The notes below the pieces were generated by a model. The model did no database searches and was not told where the DNA came from. It saw only the letters and a program-made list of their open reading frames with translations. Positions 33,159 to 41,138 of a DNA stretch of 47,400 nucleotides are shown here, piece after piece. The DNA lies in assembly GCA_023424475.1 (NCBI GenBank), contig JAFADX010000381.1:1-47400 (forward strand), written 5' to 3'. Numbering within the stretch: the first letter of the stretch is position 1; every line of letters begins with the position of its first letter. The position numbers and the translations under genes were made by a program. Source of the stretch: Pseudomonadota bacterium. GTDB taxonomy: Bacteria > Pseudomonadota > Alphaproteobacteria > Acetobacterales > Acetobacteraceae.

Positions 33159-33629
33159 TCAGGCCGCGGGCGCCGCGGCGGGCCTTTCGCAGAGCCAGTC
33201 GAAGGGCTGCTCGGCGACCACCCGGAAGCCCCGCTTCTTCCAGAACCCGAGGACGGGGCTGCCCTTGAGCACCTCGATCCTGACCGGCAGCGCGGGATGG
33301 GCCGCGAGGACGGCGGCCAGGACGGCGCTGCCCAGCCCCCGGCCCTGCAGCGCGGCATCGAGGTAGAAGGAATGGATCTCGAGATGGTCGCCGGCCGGGA
33401 CTGCCGCGATGCAGCCCGCCAGCCGCCCGCCGACCTCCACGGCCGAGAGCGTCGCGGGATCGAACCCGGCCCGCATCCGCACGCGCCGGCGCCCCGGATC
33501 GAACCGCCCGACGCGCTCGAGGTCCGCACGCAGGACACGGATGGAGAGGTCGAGGAGGGGCTCGAAATCAGGATCCTGTACCGGCCGGAGCCGGTAGGGC
33601 GCTGCGGCGGGTACAAGAGCCATGGTCAT
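33159..33629 (-). CDS. GNAT family N-acetyltransferase
   Basis: 156 residues with a single GNAT fold; the acetyl-CoA loop reads LQGRGLGSAVL (94-104) and WKKRGFRVVAEQPFDWL is the end strand. ATG 33629 overlaps the stop of the membrane protein (ATGA), while ATG 33623 is the next choice. Base use returns to the high GC typical of the window, unlike its upstream partner. Substrate unknown. Confidence 0.87.
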   Translation of the reverse strand: MTMALVPAAAPYRLRPVQDPDFEPLLDLSIRVLRADLERVGRFDPGRRRVRMRAGFDPATLSAVEVGGRLAGCIAAVPAGDHLEIHSFYLDAALQGRGLGSAVLAAVLAAHPALPVRIEVLKGSPVLGFWKKRGFRVVAEQPFDWLCERPAAAPAA

Positions 33630-35347
33630 CCGGGGATCCTCCTGCGGCGGCGCATCGGCATCACGAAGCCGCACCAGATCAGCAGCACGACAGCGATGCC
33701 GCTCACCCACGCCGAGGCCGCCATGATGAGTGGCGGCGACCAGGCTAGCCGGAACGACCAAGTTCCAGCCGGGACCTCGAAGGAGAGCAATCTGTCCTCA
33801 CCGGTAGGCGCGATGGGTGGTGCCGCCGCGCCTGAACGCTCGGCTTCTAGCCTCCACAGAGGAAAGTGGAAGCGTCGCAGCACGATGCGGGCTGGCTGCT
33901 TCGTAACGACCTCAATGCGCGCTTCGCCAGTCAGGGCCGGCCAAACCCGCACCTGTCCCGCAGCACGCGGTTCTGTCCAGGCAGCTATCGCGCGAGGATG
34001 AGAGCTCACCAGTTCCAGGAATTGATCGGTCGTTATGCCGCTACCGCTGTACCGGAAGGGGTGTCCTTGCGGCAGATACTCAACTGCCTCGGGCCCGCGC
34101 GTCACAGACAACTCCCGACGAAGTGCAATAGATGGAGATTCCCGGTCACGGTAGGTACCGATCGCAAAGGACAGAACCCCGCCGATGGCCGCGGCCATTG
34201 GAAGAACTGCCATCGCGATCGCGCGCAACGCCATTGGAGAAGGTCGGCAGGCGGAAACGCGCATGACGATGGTCACCGCGAGGAACTCCCCCACCAGGAG
34301 AAGCCGCCATGGAAACTGGATGTGAAATAGTGGCGAATGCGGATCCCAGATGAAGGGGATGCCCCCAACCATCGCCAGGCAGATCCCGGCGAGAGCCGCG
34401 GACCACGAAAGCCCGAACCCGTCCCCGTGCTTGCCGAGAGCCACGATACCCAGGACGGAGATCACGGCCAGGCCCAGGTACATGAAAGCGATTGCCATCA
34501 TCAGATTCGCGTCGGGCCAGGCGCCCAGGTTCGTGATCAACCAGGACCTGGGCATGAAATGATCGCTGTCACCATAGTTGAAGGACGCGATCCTCATGAG
34601 CCGGATCGCAGGCACCCAGTAGACGGCCGAGAGTCCCAAGCCCATGGCGCCTCCGAGGCAAGCATGGAGCAGGAAGCGCAGCTTCCGGGCAGCCCTCAGG
34701 CGGCGCGATGCCATCACGCCAGCGATCCGCAACGGAATGGCGACGAGCCCAACGACCAACGTGCTCGGTAAGTGGCTCAGGACAAGAAGGCTCGTCCAGA
34801 TCGCCAGCCAGGGCCATCCGCGCCGCGGGGACTGGAGTGTCGTCTCCAAAGCGCCGGCTAGTGGGGGAAGCAAGGCATAGGCCGCAAGTTCCCCAAGGGA
34901 ACCACGCACATGCGCATCGAGCATGTGATAGGGCGCCAGCACGTAAATCGTCGCACCGACGGCTGCACGGGGCGGATCGACATAGCGAAGCAGCCATCGC
35001 CGCATCGTGACGGCCGAGGCGGCCACCATGGCCGCGGACGCGATACTGACCAGAGCCTCCGGGCCAAGCCGGCTTCCGCTCAGCAGATCGATCAGGCCCA
35101 TGAGGTAGAAGGGCAGCGGCGCGTAAAAGACGAATGTCGGGGCGCCGAGGCCGTCGAACGACTCCGGCAACCATCGCGGATAGGCCAAGCCGGATCGCAG
35201 AAGCTCCACGAACTGGCCCGCCCAGGACACGTTGAGCGCGTAGCTGTTCGTGTCCGGATAGCCGAGCACAAGCAATGGCGCTGTCGCTGCGATCACCGCC
35301 GCCAGGAGGATGAGCCAAGGCCATGCCCGCATCACGACCGGCCGCAA
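33626..35347 (-). CDS. Polytopic membrane protein, GT-C/PTPS-related domain
   Basis: 573 residues with a signal anchor (RAWPWLILLAAVIAATAP) and about ten hydrophobic segments, then a roughly 150-residue extracytoplasmic C-terminal part closed by a final helix and an Arg-rich tail. LGYPDTNSYALNVSWAG and YPRWLPESFDGLGAPTFVFY resemble the 6-pyruvoyl-tetrahydropterin-synthase-related membrane domain, a GT-C-like group using polyprenyl-linked sugars. The Asp of the first loop (GYPDTNS) would be the catalytic candidate. Base composition is clearly less GC-rich than all neighbours and third positions are mixed, suggesting acquisition from elsewhere. No lipid-sugar gene lies next to it. Confidence 0.78.
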   Translation of the reverse strand: MRPVVMRAWPWLILLAAVIAATAPLLVLGYPDTNSYALNVSWAGQFVELLRSGLAYPRWLPESFDGLGAPTFVFYAPLPFYLMGLIDLLSGSRLGPEALVSIASAAMVAASAVTMRRWLLRYVDPPRAAVGATIYVLAPYHMLDAHVRGSLGELAAYALLPPLAGALETTLQSPRRGWPWLAIWTSLLVLSHLPSTLVVGLVAIPLRIAGVMASRRLRAARKLRFLLHACLGGAMGLGLSAVYWVPAIRLMRIASFNYGDSDHFMPRSWLITNLGAWPDANLMMAIAFMYLGLAVISVLGIVALGKHGDGFGLSWSAALAGICLAMVGGIPFIWDPHSPLFHIQFPWRLLLVGEFLAVTIVMRVSACRPSPMALRAIAMAVLPMAAAIGGVLSFAIGTYRDRESPSIALRRELSVTRGPEAVEYLPQGHPFRYSGSGITTDQFLELVSSHPRAIAAWTEPRAAGQVRVWPALTGEARIEVVTKQPARIVLRRFHFPLWRLEAERSGAAAPPIAPTGEDRLLSFEVPAGTWSFRLAWSPPLIMAASAWVSGIAVVLLIWCGFVMPMRRRRRIPG

Positions 35348-35416
35348 CGCATCAACCTCCGCAGCAATTGCGGCGGCGCATGCGCGGTAAGGTCACGGGG
35401 CCGGCGCCATCCTGGC

Positions 35417-36619
35417 TCACCTCATGGCAGCGCAGAACGTCTGGATCCGCGTGCAGGCTTCCTTCAGCACCTCGTCCGAGGTCGCGTAGGAAATCCGGAA
35501 ATGCCCCGGCGAGAGGAACGCCGTGCCGTGCACGGTCGCCACCCCGGCTTCCTCGAGCAGCGCGATGGTGAAGTCCTCGTCCGTCTCGATCTTCCTGCCG
35601 CCCGCCGTGGTCTTGCCGATGCAGCCGCGCATGTCCGGGAAGACGTAGAAGGCGCCCTCGGGCTTGTGGCAGCGCAGGCCGGGCGCCTGGTTCAGCATCT
35701 CCACCACCAGGTTGCGGCGCCGCTCATAGACCTTGCGCATCTCCTCGATGCTCTCCTGCGGGCCGGTCAGCGCCTCGATGGCCGCGGCCTGGGAGATGGA
35801 GGAGGTGTTCGAGGTCGACTGCCCCTGCAGCTTGTCCATCGCCTTGATGAGCTGGACCGGCGCGCCGGCGAAGCCGATGCGCCAGCCGGTCATCGCATAC
35901 GCCTTGGAGCACCCGTTCATGGTCACGCAGCGGTCGCGCAGACGGGGCTCGACCTCGAGCACGGTCGCCGGCTTGAAGCCGTCATAGGCGAGCTTCTCGT
36001 AGATGTCGTCGGTGAACACCCACACGTCCGGGTGCTTCATCAGCACGTCGGTGAGCTTCTTCAGCTCCTCGGCATTGTAGGCCGCGCCGGTCGGGTTGCA
36101 GGGGTTGTTCAGGATCAGCCACTTCGTCTTGGGCGTGATCGCGGCCTCGAGCTGCTCGGCCGTCATCTTGAAGCCGGCGTTCTGGCCGCACTGCACGATC
36201 ACCGGCGTGCCCTCGGCCAACTGCACGATGTCCGGGTAGGACACCCAGCACGGCGCGGGGATGATCGCCTCGTCGCCCGGGTTGATGGTGGCGACCAGCG
36301 CGTCGAAGATCACCTGCTTGCCGCCGGTGGTGACGATGATCTCCTCCGGCTTGTATTCGATGCCATGGTCGCGCCTGAACTTCTCGCAGACCGCCTTGCG
36401 CATCTCGGGCGTGCCGGAGACGTCGGTGTACTTCGTCTCGCCGCGCTCGATCGCCGCGATGGCCGCGTCCTTGACGTTGCGCGGGGTGTCGAAGTCCGGC
36501 TCGCCGGAGGACAGCCCGATCACGTCCTTGCCCGAGGCCTTCAGGGCGCGTGCCTTCGCCGTCATGGCGATGGTCAGGGACGGCGAGATGCGGTTGAGGC
36601 GGTCGGCGATCAGGTTCAT
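35417..36619 (-). CDS. Class I aminotransferase, aspartate type (copy 2)
   Basis: 400 residues, aligned without gaps to copy 1 at least through the PLP Lys: LSSGEPDFDTP (36-), NNPCNPTGAAY, FTDDIYEKLAYDGF, NGCSKAYAMTGWRIGF (Lys239) and FRISYAT. By eye well over half of the residues agree. The ATG at 36619 replaces an earlier in-frame start whose extra residues lack homology. Differences lie around the substrate pocket (SYPDIVQLAEG against SYADMAKVAGG), so specificities may differ. Probably monocistronic: 69 bases separate it from the membrane protein. Confidence 0.92.
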   Translation of the reverse strand: MNLIADRLNRISPSLTIAMTAKARALKASGKDVIGLSSGEPDFDTPRNVKDAAIAAIERGETKYTDVSGTPEMRKAVCEKFRRDHGIEYKPEEIIVTTGGKQVIFDALVATINPGDEAIIPAPCWVSYPDIVQLAEGTPVIVQCGQNAGFKMTAEQLEAAITPKTKWLILNNPCNPTGAAYNAEELKKLTDVLMKHPDVWVFTDDIYEKLAYDGFKPATVLEVEPRLRDRCVTMNGCSKAYAMTGWRIGFAGAPVQLIKAMDKLQGQSTSNTSSISQAAAIEALTGPQESIEEMRKVYERRRNLVVEMLNQAPGLRCHKPEGAFYVFPDMRGCIGKTTAGGRKIETDEDFTIALLEEAGVATVHGTAFLSPGHFRISYATSDEVLKEACTRIQTFCAAMR

Positions 36620-36687
36620 GGCGGTACCGGACGGATCCTGCGGAAAACGCCGGACCCTAATCCTGCCCTCCCCCGCCGACAACCCGG

Positions 36688-37047
36688 CTACCGGAGCCTG
36701 AGCGGGCGCAGCCCCTCATAGGTCCAACCGCCCTCGGCCATGCAGCCGTTGCGGGCCGTCCTCCGCTGGCCGGCGGCGAGGTCCACCCAGTCGTACCGCG
36801 GCGGAATGTAGCGGGCCGGGCGCCGGACGCAGCGCCGCCGGCCGCCCTCGCTCCAGCACGCCTGCTCGCCGGGGATCCAGCTGCCCGGCGAGACCATGGT
36901 CCAGACCATGGCCGGCGGCACCTGGCGGGCCGCCTCGGCGGCGCAGATGGCGAGCGCGGCCTCGGACTCGGCTTCGGTCGCGCCCGGCCGCTCCCAGCGC
37001 TCGGCGCAGGCCGCGAGCAGAACCAGAAGGACGCCGACGACGCGCAT
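36688..37047 (-). CDS. Small putative lipoprotein
   Basis: 119 residues beginning MRVVGVLLVLLAACAERW: a short signal and lipobox LAAC predict a lipid-anchored mature protein of about 105 residues. It contains four further Cys (in AICAAEA, EQACWSEG, RRRCVRRP, NGCMAEG), which could form two disulfides in the periplasm. I do not recognise a family. It is transcribed towards aminotransferase copy 2, with 68 bases between. Confidence 0.7.
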   Translation of the reverse strand: MRVVGVLLVLLAACAERWERPGATEAESEAALAICAAEAARQVPPAMVWTMVSPGSWIPGEQACWSEGGRRRCVRRPARYIPPRYDWVDLAAGQRRTARNGCMAEGGWTYEGLRPLRLR

Positions 37048-37209
37048 GAACACAGCATAGCACCGCCGCGGGGGCAGGATCGTGGCCGGGCGGGGCCGTT
37101 TCGCCCTAGCCTCGCCAGCGCCGCGCCGACCGGGCCGGCGAGTCGGAGGGCCGAAGCACATGTTCCCCATGCGCATCCAGGACCGCAGGCGCGGGCGGAC
37201 GATCTCCTG

Positions 37210-37926
37210 ATGCCGATCGCCATCCGCCTCGGGATGCTGACGCCGTCCTCCAACACCGTGCTGGAGCCCGCGACCTGCGGGCTGTTGGCCGCGACGCCGC
37301 ATGTCACCGCCCATTTCCAGCGGCTGCGCGTGCTCTCCATCTCCCTCGAAGGCGGCTCCACCGGGCAGTTCGACGCCGCGCCCATGGTCGCCGCGGCGGA
37401 GATGCTGGCCGATGCGAAGGTCCACGCCATCTGCTGGAATGGCACCTCCGGGTCCTGGCTCGGCCTCGACGCCGACCACGCCGTCTGCACCGCGATCACC
37501 GCGGCGACCGGCCTGCCCGCCACCACCGCCACCCTCGCGCTGCACGAGGCGCTGCGCGCGCTCGGCGCGCGGCGGATCGGCCTGGTCACGCCCTATCTCG
37601 GCAGCGTGCAGGCGGCGATCCTCGCGAACCTCCGCGCGGCGGGATACGAAACCGCGGGCGAGCGCCACCTCGAAGACCCCGGCAACTACTCCTTCGCCGA
37701 ACACGACGAGGCCCTGGTCACCCGGCTGGTGCAGGAGGTCGCCGCCGAGGGCTGCGACGCCATCGCCATCCACTGCACCAATTTCCGGGGCCTCGCCGCA
37801 GCGCGGGCAGTGACGGAGGTGCCCGTGCTCGATTCCGTGGCGGTTGCGCTCTGGGGCGCGCTGAGGGCAGCAGGCGCATCGCCTGCCGACATGCCTGCGC
37901 TCGGGGCGCTGGCGCGGATCGCGTAG
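37210..37926 (+). CDS. Asp/Glu racemase superfamily, arylmalonate-decarboxylase-like
   Basis: 238 residues. GMLTPSSNTVLEP at the N-terminus is as in maleate isomerases. The first catalytic position, Cys in racemases and isomerases, is Gly here (CWNGTSGSW), while the second Cys is kept (IHCTNFRG). That Gly/Cys pattern is the one of arylmalonate decarboxylase, and the ATGLPATTATLAL/LRALGARRIGLVTPYL region also resembles that enzyme. Predicted: cofactor-free decarboxylation of a malonic or similar acid, not racemisation. ATG 37210 has no clear ribosome site. It stands alone and is closed by a strong hairpin. Confidence 0.82.
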   Translation: MPIAIRLGMLTPSSNTVLEPATCGLLAATPHVTAHFQRLRVLSISLEGGSTGQFDAAPMVAAAEMLADAKVHAICWNGTSGSWLGLDADHAVCTAITAATGLPATTATLALHEALRALGARRIGLVTPYLGSVQAAILANLRAAGYETAGERHLEDPGNYSFAEHDEALVTRLVQEVAAEGCDAIAIHCTNFRGLAAARAVTEVPVLDSVAVALWGALRAAGASPADMPALGALARIA

Positions 37927-37927
37927 G

Positions 37928-37957
37928 GCGGGGGGAGAAGGGAACTTCTCCCCCCGC
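37928..37957 (+). terminator. Strong hairpin right after the decarboxylase-like gene
   Basis: GGGGGGAGAAG/CTTCTCCCCCC with loop GGAA, extended by C-G and G-C pairs at the base to 13 bp, one base after the stop codon. The following bases are C-rich and then pyrimidine-rich (TCTTCTTT at 37969-37976), so termination is plausible without a canonical T run. Confidence 0.65.
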
Positions 37958-38048
37958 GCCCCCCTCAATCTTCTTTGGAAACTCCAAGGGATGGTTGCGC
38001 GGGCAGGGCGGCTTTGGCATCCCCACGGGCAGGGATAAGGAGGCGCAG

Positions 38049-38930
38049 GTGATCGGCATCGATTGGGGGACATCGAGCCTGCGGGCCTATCGCCTGACCC
38101 CGGACGGTGTCATCGCGGACCGGCGCGACACGCAGCGCGGGATCCTCTCCGTGACCGCCGGCGGCTTCCCCGACGCGCTGCGCGAGGTCGCCGGCGACTG
38201 GATCGCCGAGGGCGAAACCCGCATCCTCATGAGCGGCATGATCGGCAGCCGCCAGGGCTGGGTCGAGGCGCCCTACCTCCCCTGCCCCGCCGGGCTCGGC
38301 GGCCTCGCCTCGGCGGCCATCCGCCTGCCCTTCGAGGACGCCGATCTCCGCCTGCTGCCCGGCCTTTCCTGCCGCGACCGCCATGGCGTGCCGGAAGTCA
38401 TGCGCGGCGAGGAAACCCAGCTCCTCGGCGCGCTCGGCGACGCTCCGGCCGAAGCCACGGCCTGCCTGCCCGGCAGCCATTCCAAATGGGCCCGGCTCGC
38501 CGGCGGGCGCGTGCTCGGCTTCACCACCCACTTCACGGGGGAGGCCTTCGCCGCCCTCTCCGGCCACACCATCCTCGGCCGCATGATGGATCCCGCCGCC
38601 CCGCACCATCCGGGCGCCTTCGCCCGCGGCGTCGCCCGCGCGAAGCAGGGCGGCGGCCTGCTCCACCACCTCTTCGGCCTGCGCGCCGCCTCCCTCTTCG
38701 GCGAGATCGGCGAGGCGGAGGCGGCCTCCTTTCTCTCCGGCCTGCTCATCGGGCACGAGGTTGCCGCCGCGCTCGAGGATGGCGTCGCCCCGCCCATCGT
38801 CCTGATCGGTTCGGAGGCGCTGGCCGCGCGCTACGCGGCCGCCCTCGGCGCCTTCGGCGTGCCCCACCGGGCCGCCGGCCCGGATGCCGCCGCGCGCGGC
38901 CTCGCCCTGATCGCGGAGCACCTGCCATGA
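38049..38930 (+). CDS. dgoK: 2-dehydro-3-deoxygalactonokinase
   Basis: Phosphorylates 2-keto-3-deoxygalactonate to KDPGal in the De Ley-Doudoroff pathway. 293 residues: VIGIDWGTSSLRAYRL (phosphate 1 region), ILMSGMIGSRQGWVEAPYLPCP, EVMRGEETQLLGAL and CLPGSHSKWARL are family hallmarks. GTG 38049 has AAGGAGG five bases upstream; the open frame before it has no homology. Its stop overlaps the dgoA start. Confidence 0.93.
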   Translation: MIGIDWGTSSLRAYRLTPDGVIADRRDTQRGILSVTAGGFPDALREVAGDWIAEGETRILMSGMIGSRQGWVEAPYLPCPAGLGGLASAAIRLPFEDADLRLLPGLSCRDRHGVPEVMRGEETQLLGALGDAPAEATACLPGSHSKWARLAGGRVLGFTTHFTGEAFAALSGHTILGRMMDPAAPHHPGAFARGVARAKQGGGLLHHLFGLRAASLFGEIGEAEAASFLSGLLIGHEVAAALEDGVAPPIVLIGSEALAARYAAALGAFGVPHRAAGPDAAARGLALIAEHLP

Positions 38931-39547
38931 GCCTCGCCCCCTGGCTCGACGCCTGTCCCATCGTCGCCATCCTGCGCGGCGTGCAGCCGGAGGAGGTCGA
39001 GGCGATCGCCGACGCCCTGATCCATGAGGGCCTCAACATCATCGAGGTGCCGCTCAATTCCCCCCGGCCCCTCGAGAGCATCCGCCGCCTGCATTCCGCC
39101 TTCGCCGAGCGCGCCCTGGTCGGCGCCGGCACCGTCACCACCGAGGACGAGGTCGCCGCCATCGTCCGTGCCGGTGCGAGGCTGATGGTCACGCCTCACT
39201 GCGACCCCGACCTGGTGCGCGCCGCCCGCGCGCGCGGCCTCATCGCCTGCCCCGGCTTCCTCACGCCGGCCGAGGCCTTCGCCCTGCTCGCCGCCGGCGC
39301 CGACGCGCTCAAGCTCTTCCCGGCCGAGGCCGTCTCCCCGGCGGTCGTGAAGGCGCTGCTCGCGGTGCTGCCCAAGGGCACCGCCATCCTGCCGGTCGGC
39401 GGCATGTCGGCCGAGACGATCCCGGCCTGGAAGGCGGCCGGCGCGGCCGGGTTCGGCGTCGGATCCTCGCTCTACAAGCCCGGCGATACGCCCGCGGCGG
39501 TCACCGCCAAGGCAAAGTCCTTGCGCGCGGCCCTCGGTTTGGCGTGA
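38927..39547 (+). CDS. dgoA: 2-dehydro-3-deoxy-6-phosphogalactonate aldolase
   Basis: Splits KDPGal to pyruvate and glyceraldehyde-3-phosphate. Class I aldolase of 206 residues: PIVAILRGVQPEEV, IIEVPLNSP (catalytic Glu), VGAGTVTTEDEV, and the Schiff-base Lys in ADALKLFPAE, then PVGGMSAETIPAW. The LRGV and PLNSP forms are those of DgoA rather than Eda. ATGA overlap with dgoK couples the two steps. Confidence 0.93.
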   Translation: MSLAPWLDACPIVAILRGVQPEEVEAIADALIHEGLNIIEVPLNSPRPLESIRRLHSAFAERALVGAGTVTTEDEVAAIVRAGARLMVTPHCDPDLVRAARARGLIACPGFLTPAEAFALLAAGADALKLFPAEAVSPAVVKALLAVLPKGTAILPVGGMSAETIPAWKAAGAAGFGVGSSLYKPGDTPAAVTAKAKSLRAALGLA

Positions 39548-39605
39548 TGCTGCGGGGGAAACGGGCGGCAAGGCCCCGGATCGGCTTCGCGGAGGAAACG
39601 ACCGA

Positions 39606-40652
39606 ATGATTCATCGCCGGCTCCTGCTCGGCGGCGCCGCGCTCGCGGCGCCTGCACTCCTCACCCCCCGCCGCGCCGCGGCGCAGGAGGTGACGCTGCG
39701 GCTGCACCACTTCCTGCCGCCGGTCTCCAACGTCCATCGCCACTTCCTGGTGCCCTGGGCCAACAAGGTCCGCGACGAATCCGGCGGGCGCCTGCGCATC
39801 CGGATCTTCCCCTCGATGCAGCTCGGCGGCGCGCCGCCGCAACTCTACGACCAGGCCAAGGACGGCGTCGCCGACATCGTCTGGACGCTGCCCGGCTACA
39901 CCCCCGGCCGCTTCCCGCGCGTCGAGGTGATCGAACTGCCCTTCATCGCCCACAAGCGCGCCAGCGTGAACGCCCGCGTCACCTGGCAACTCTACGACAG
40001 GCACATGCGCGAGGAATTCGCCGAGACGCAGGTGCTTGCGCTCTGGGCGCACGACCACGGCCTGATCCACGCCAAGCGCGAGGTGAAGACCATGGAGGAC
40101 ATGCGCGGGCTCAAGCTGCGCTTCCCGACGCGCCAGGCCGGCGAAGGGCTGAAGGCGCTCGGTGCCGTCCCCGTCGGCATGCCGGTGCCGCAGGTCCCCG
40201 AGGCGCTGGCCCAGGGCGTCATCGACGGCGCCGTGGTGCCGTGGGAGGTCGTGCCCTCCATCCGCCTCCAGGAGCTCGTGCGCCATCACATCGGCATCCC
40301 GGGCAGCCCGACCTTCTACGTCGCCTCCATGCTGCTCGCGATGAACAAGGCCCGCTACGCCTCGCTGCCGCCCGACCTGCGCCGCGTGCTCGACGCCAAT
40401 TCCGGCGAGCCCGCGGCGATCATGGCCGCGCGCGTCTGGGACGAGGAAGGCCCCAAGGTCGAGGAGATGGTCCGCCGCCGCGGCAATTCCGTCACCGAGA
40501 TCCCCGTCGCCGAAGCCGCCCGCTGGCGCGAGACCACCGCGCCGGTCACCCGGGCCTGGATCGGCGCGATGCGGGAACGCAACGTGGATGGCAGCGCGCT
40601 GGTCGAGGAGACGCGCGCCCTGGTGGCGCGGCTCGGCCAGGGCGTGAGCTGA
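39606..40652 (+). CDS. dctP: TRAP transporter substrate-binding protein
   Basis: Periplasmic receptor of 348 residues. The N-terminus MIHRRLLLGGAALAAPAL has a Tat-like RR and ends at AAAQ, so export is likely. Motifs of the DctP fold: LRLHHFLPPVSNVHRHF, IRIFPSMQLGG, GVADIVWTLPGYTPGRFP, and the conserved Arg in LKLRFPTRQAG that binds the substrate carboxylate. GGAGG is about nine bases before the ATG. First gene of dctPQM; a sugar acid from the dgo pathway is a reasonable substrate (inference). Confidence 0.92.
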   Translation: MIHRRLLLGGAALAAPALLTPRRAAAQEVTLRLHHFLPPVSNVHRHFLVPWANKVRDESGGRLRIRIFPSMQLGGAPPQLYDQAKDGVADIVWTLPGYTPGRFPRVEVIELPFIAHKRASVNARVTWQLYDRHMREEFAETQVLALWAHDHGLIHAKREVKTMEDMRGLKLRFPTRQAGEGLKALGAVPVGMPVPQVPEALAQGVIDGAVVPWEVVPSIRLQELVRHHIGIPGSPTFYVASMLLAMNKARYASLPPDLRRVLDANSGEPAAIMAARVWDEEGPKVEEMVRRRGNSVTEIPVAEAARWRETTAPVTRAWIGAMRERNVDGSALVEETRALVARLGQGVS

Positions 40653-40670
40653 CCCCGCCTCGCCGCCGGC

Positions 40671-41138
40671 ATGGCCAGGCGCCTCGCCACGCTGCTCGCG
40701 CTCGCCGGCGGCGCTGCGCTCCTCGCCGTCGCCGGCCTGACCACCGTCTCGGTGCTGCTGCGCTGGCTGACCAGCCAGCCGATCACGGGCGACGTCGAGA
40801 TCGTGCAGATCGGCGGCGGCCTCGCCGTGCTGGGTTTCCTCGCCTACGGCACGCTGATGCGCGCCAACATCTTCGTCGACAGCTTCACCACCCGGCTGCC
40901 CCCGCGCGTGACCCGGGCGATGGACGGCTTCTGGAACCTGGTCTGGGGCGCCGCGGCGCTGGTGCTGGCCGAACGCATGGCCGTCGGCGCTCAGGAGGCC
41001 TTCGCCAACAGGACCGCCACCTTCGGCCTGCTCGGCATCCCGATCTGGTGGGCGGTGGGGCTCGGCGCATTGGGCTTCGCGGCAACCGGCGTCGTCGCCA
41101 TGCACTGGGCGGCACGGCTGCTGCGGGGCGACGGCTGA
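40671..41138 (+). CDS. dctQ: TRAP transporter small permease
   Basis: 155 residues with four membrane helices, the first at about 5-27 and the last at about 125-150. The interhelical RANIFVDSFTTRLPPRV segment is typical of DctQ. It pairs with DctM and contacts the receptor. The start has no evident ribosome site and lies 18 bases after dctP; the stop overlaps the dctM start (TGATG). Confidence 0.9.
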   Translation: MARRLATLLALAGGAALLAVAGLTTVSVLLRWLTSQPITGDVEIVQIGGGLAVLGFLAYGTLMRANIFVDSFTTRLPPRVTRAMDGFWNLVWGAAALVLAERMAVGAQEAFANRTATFGLLGIPIWWAVGLGALGFAATGVVAMHWAARLLRGDG

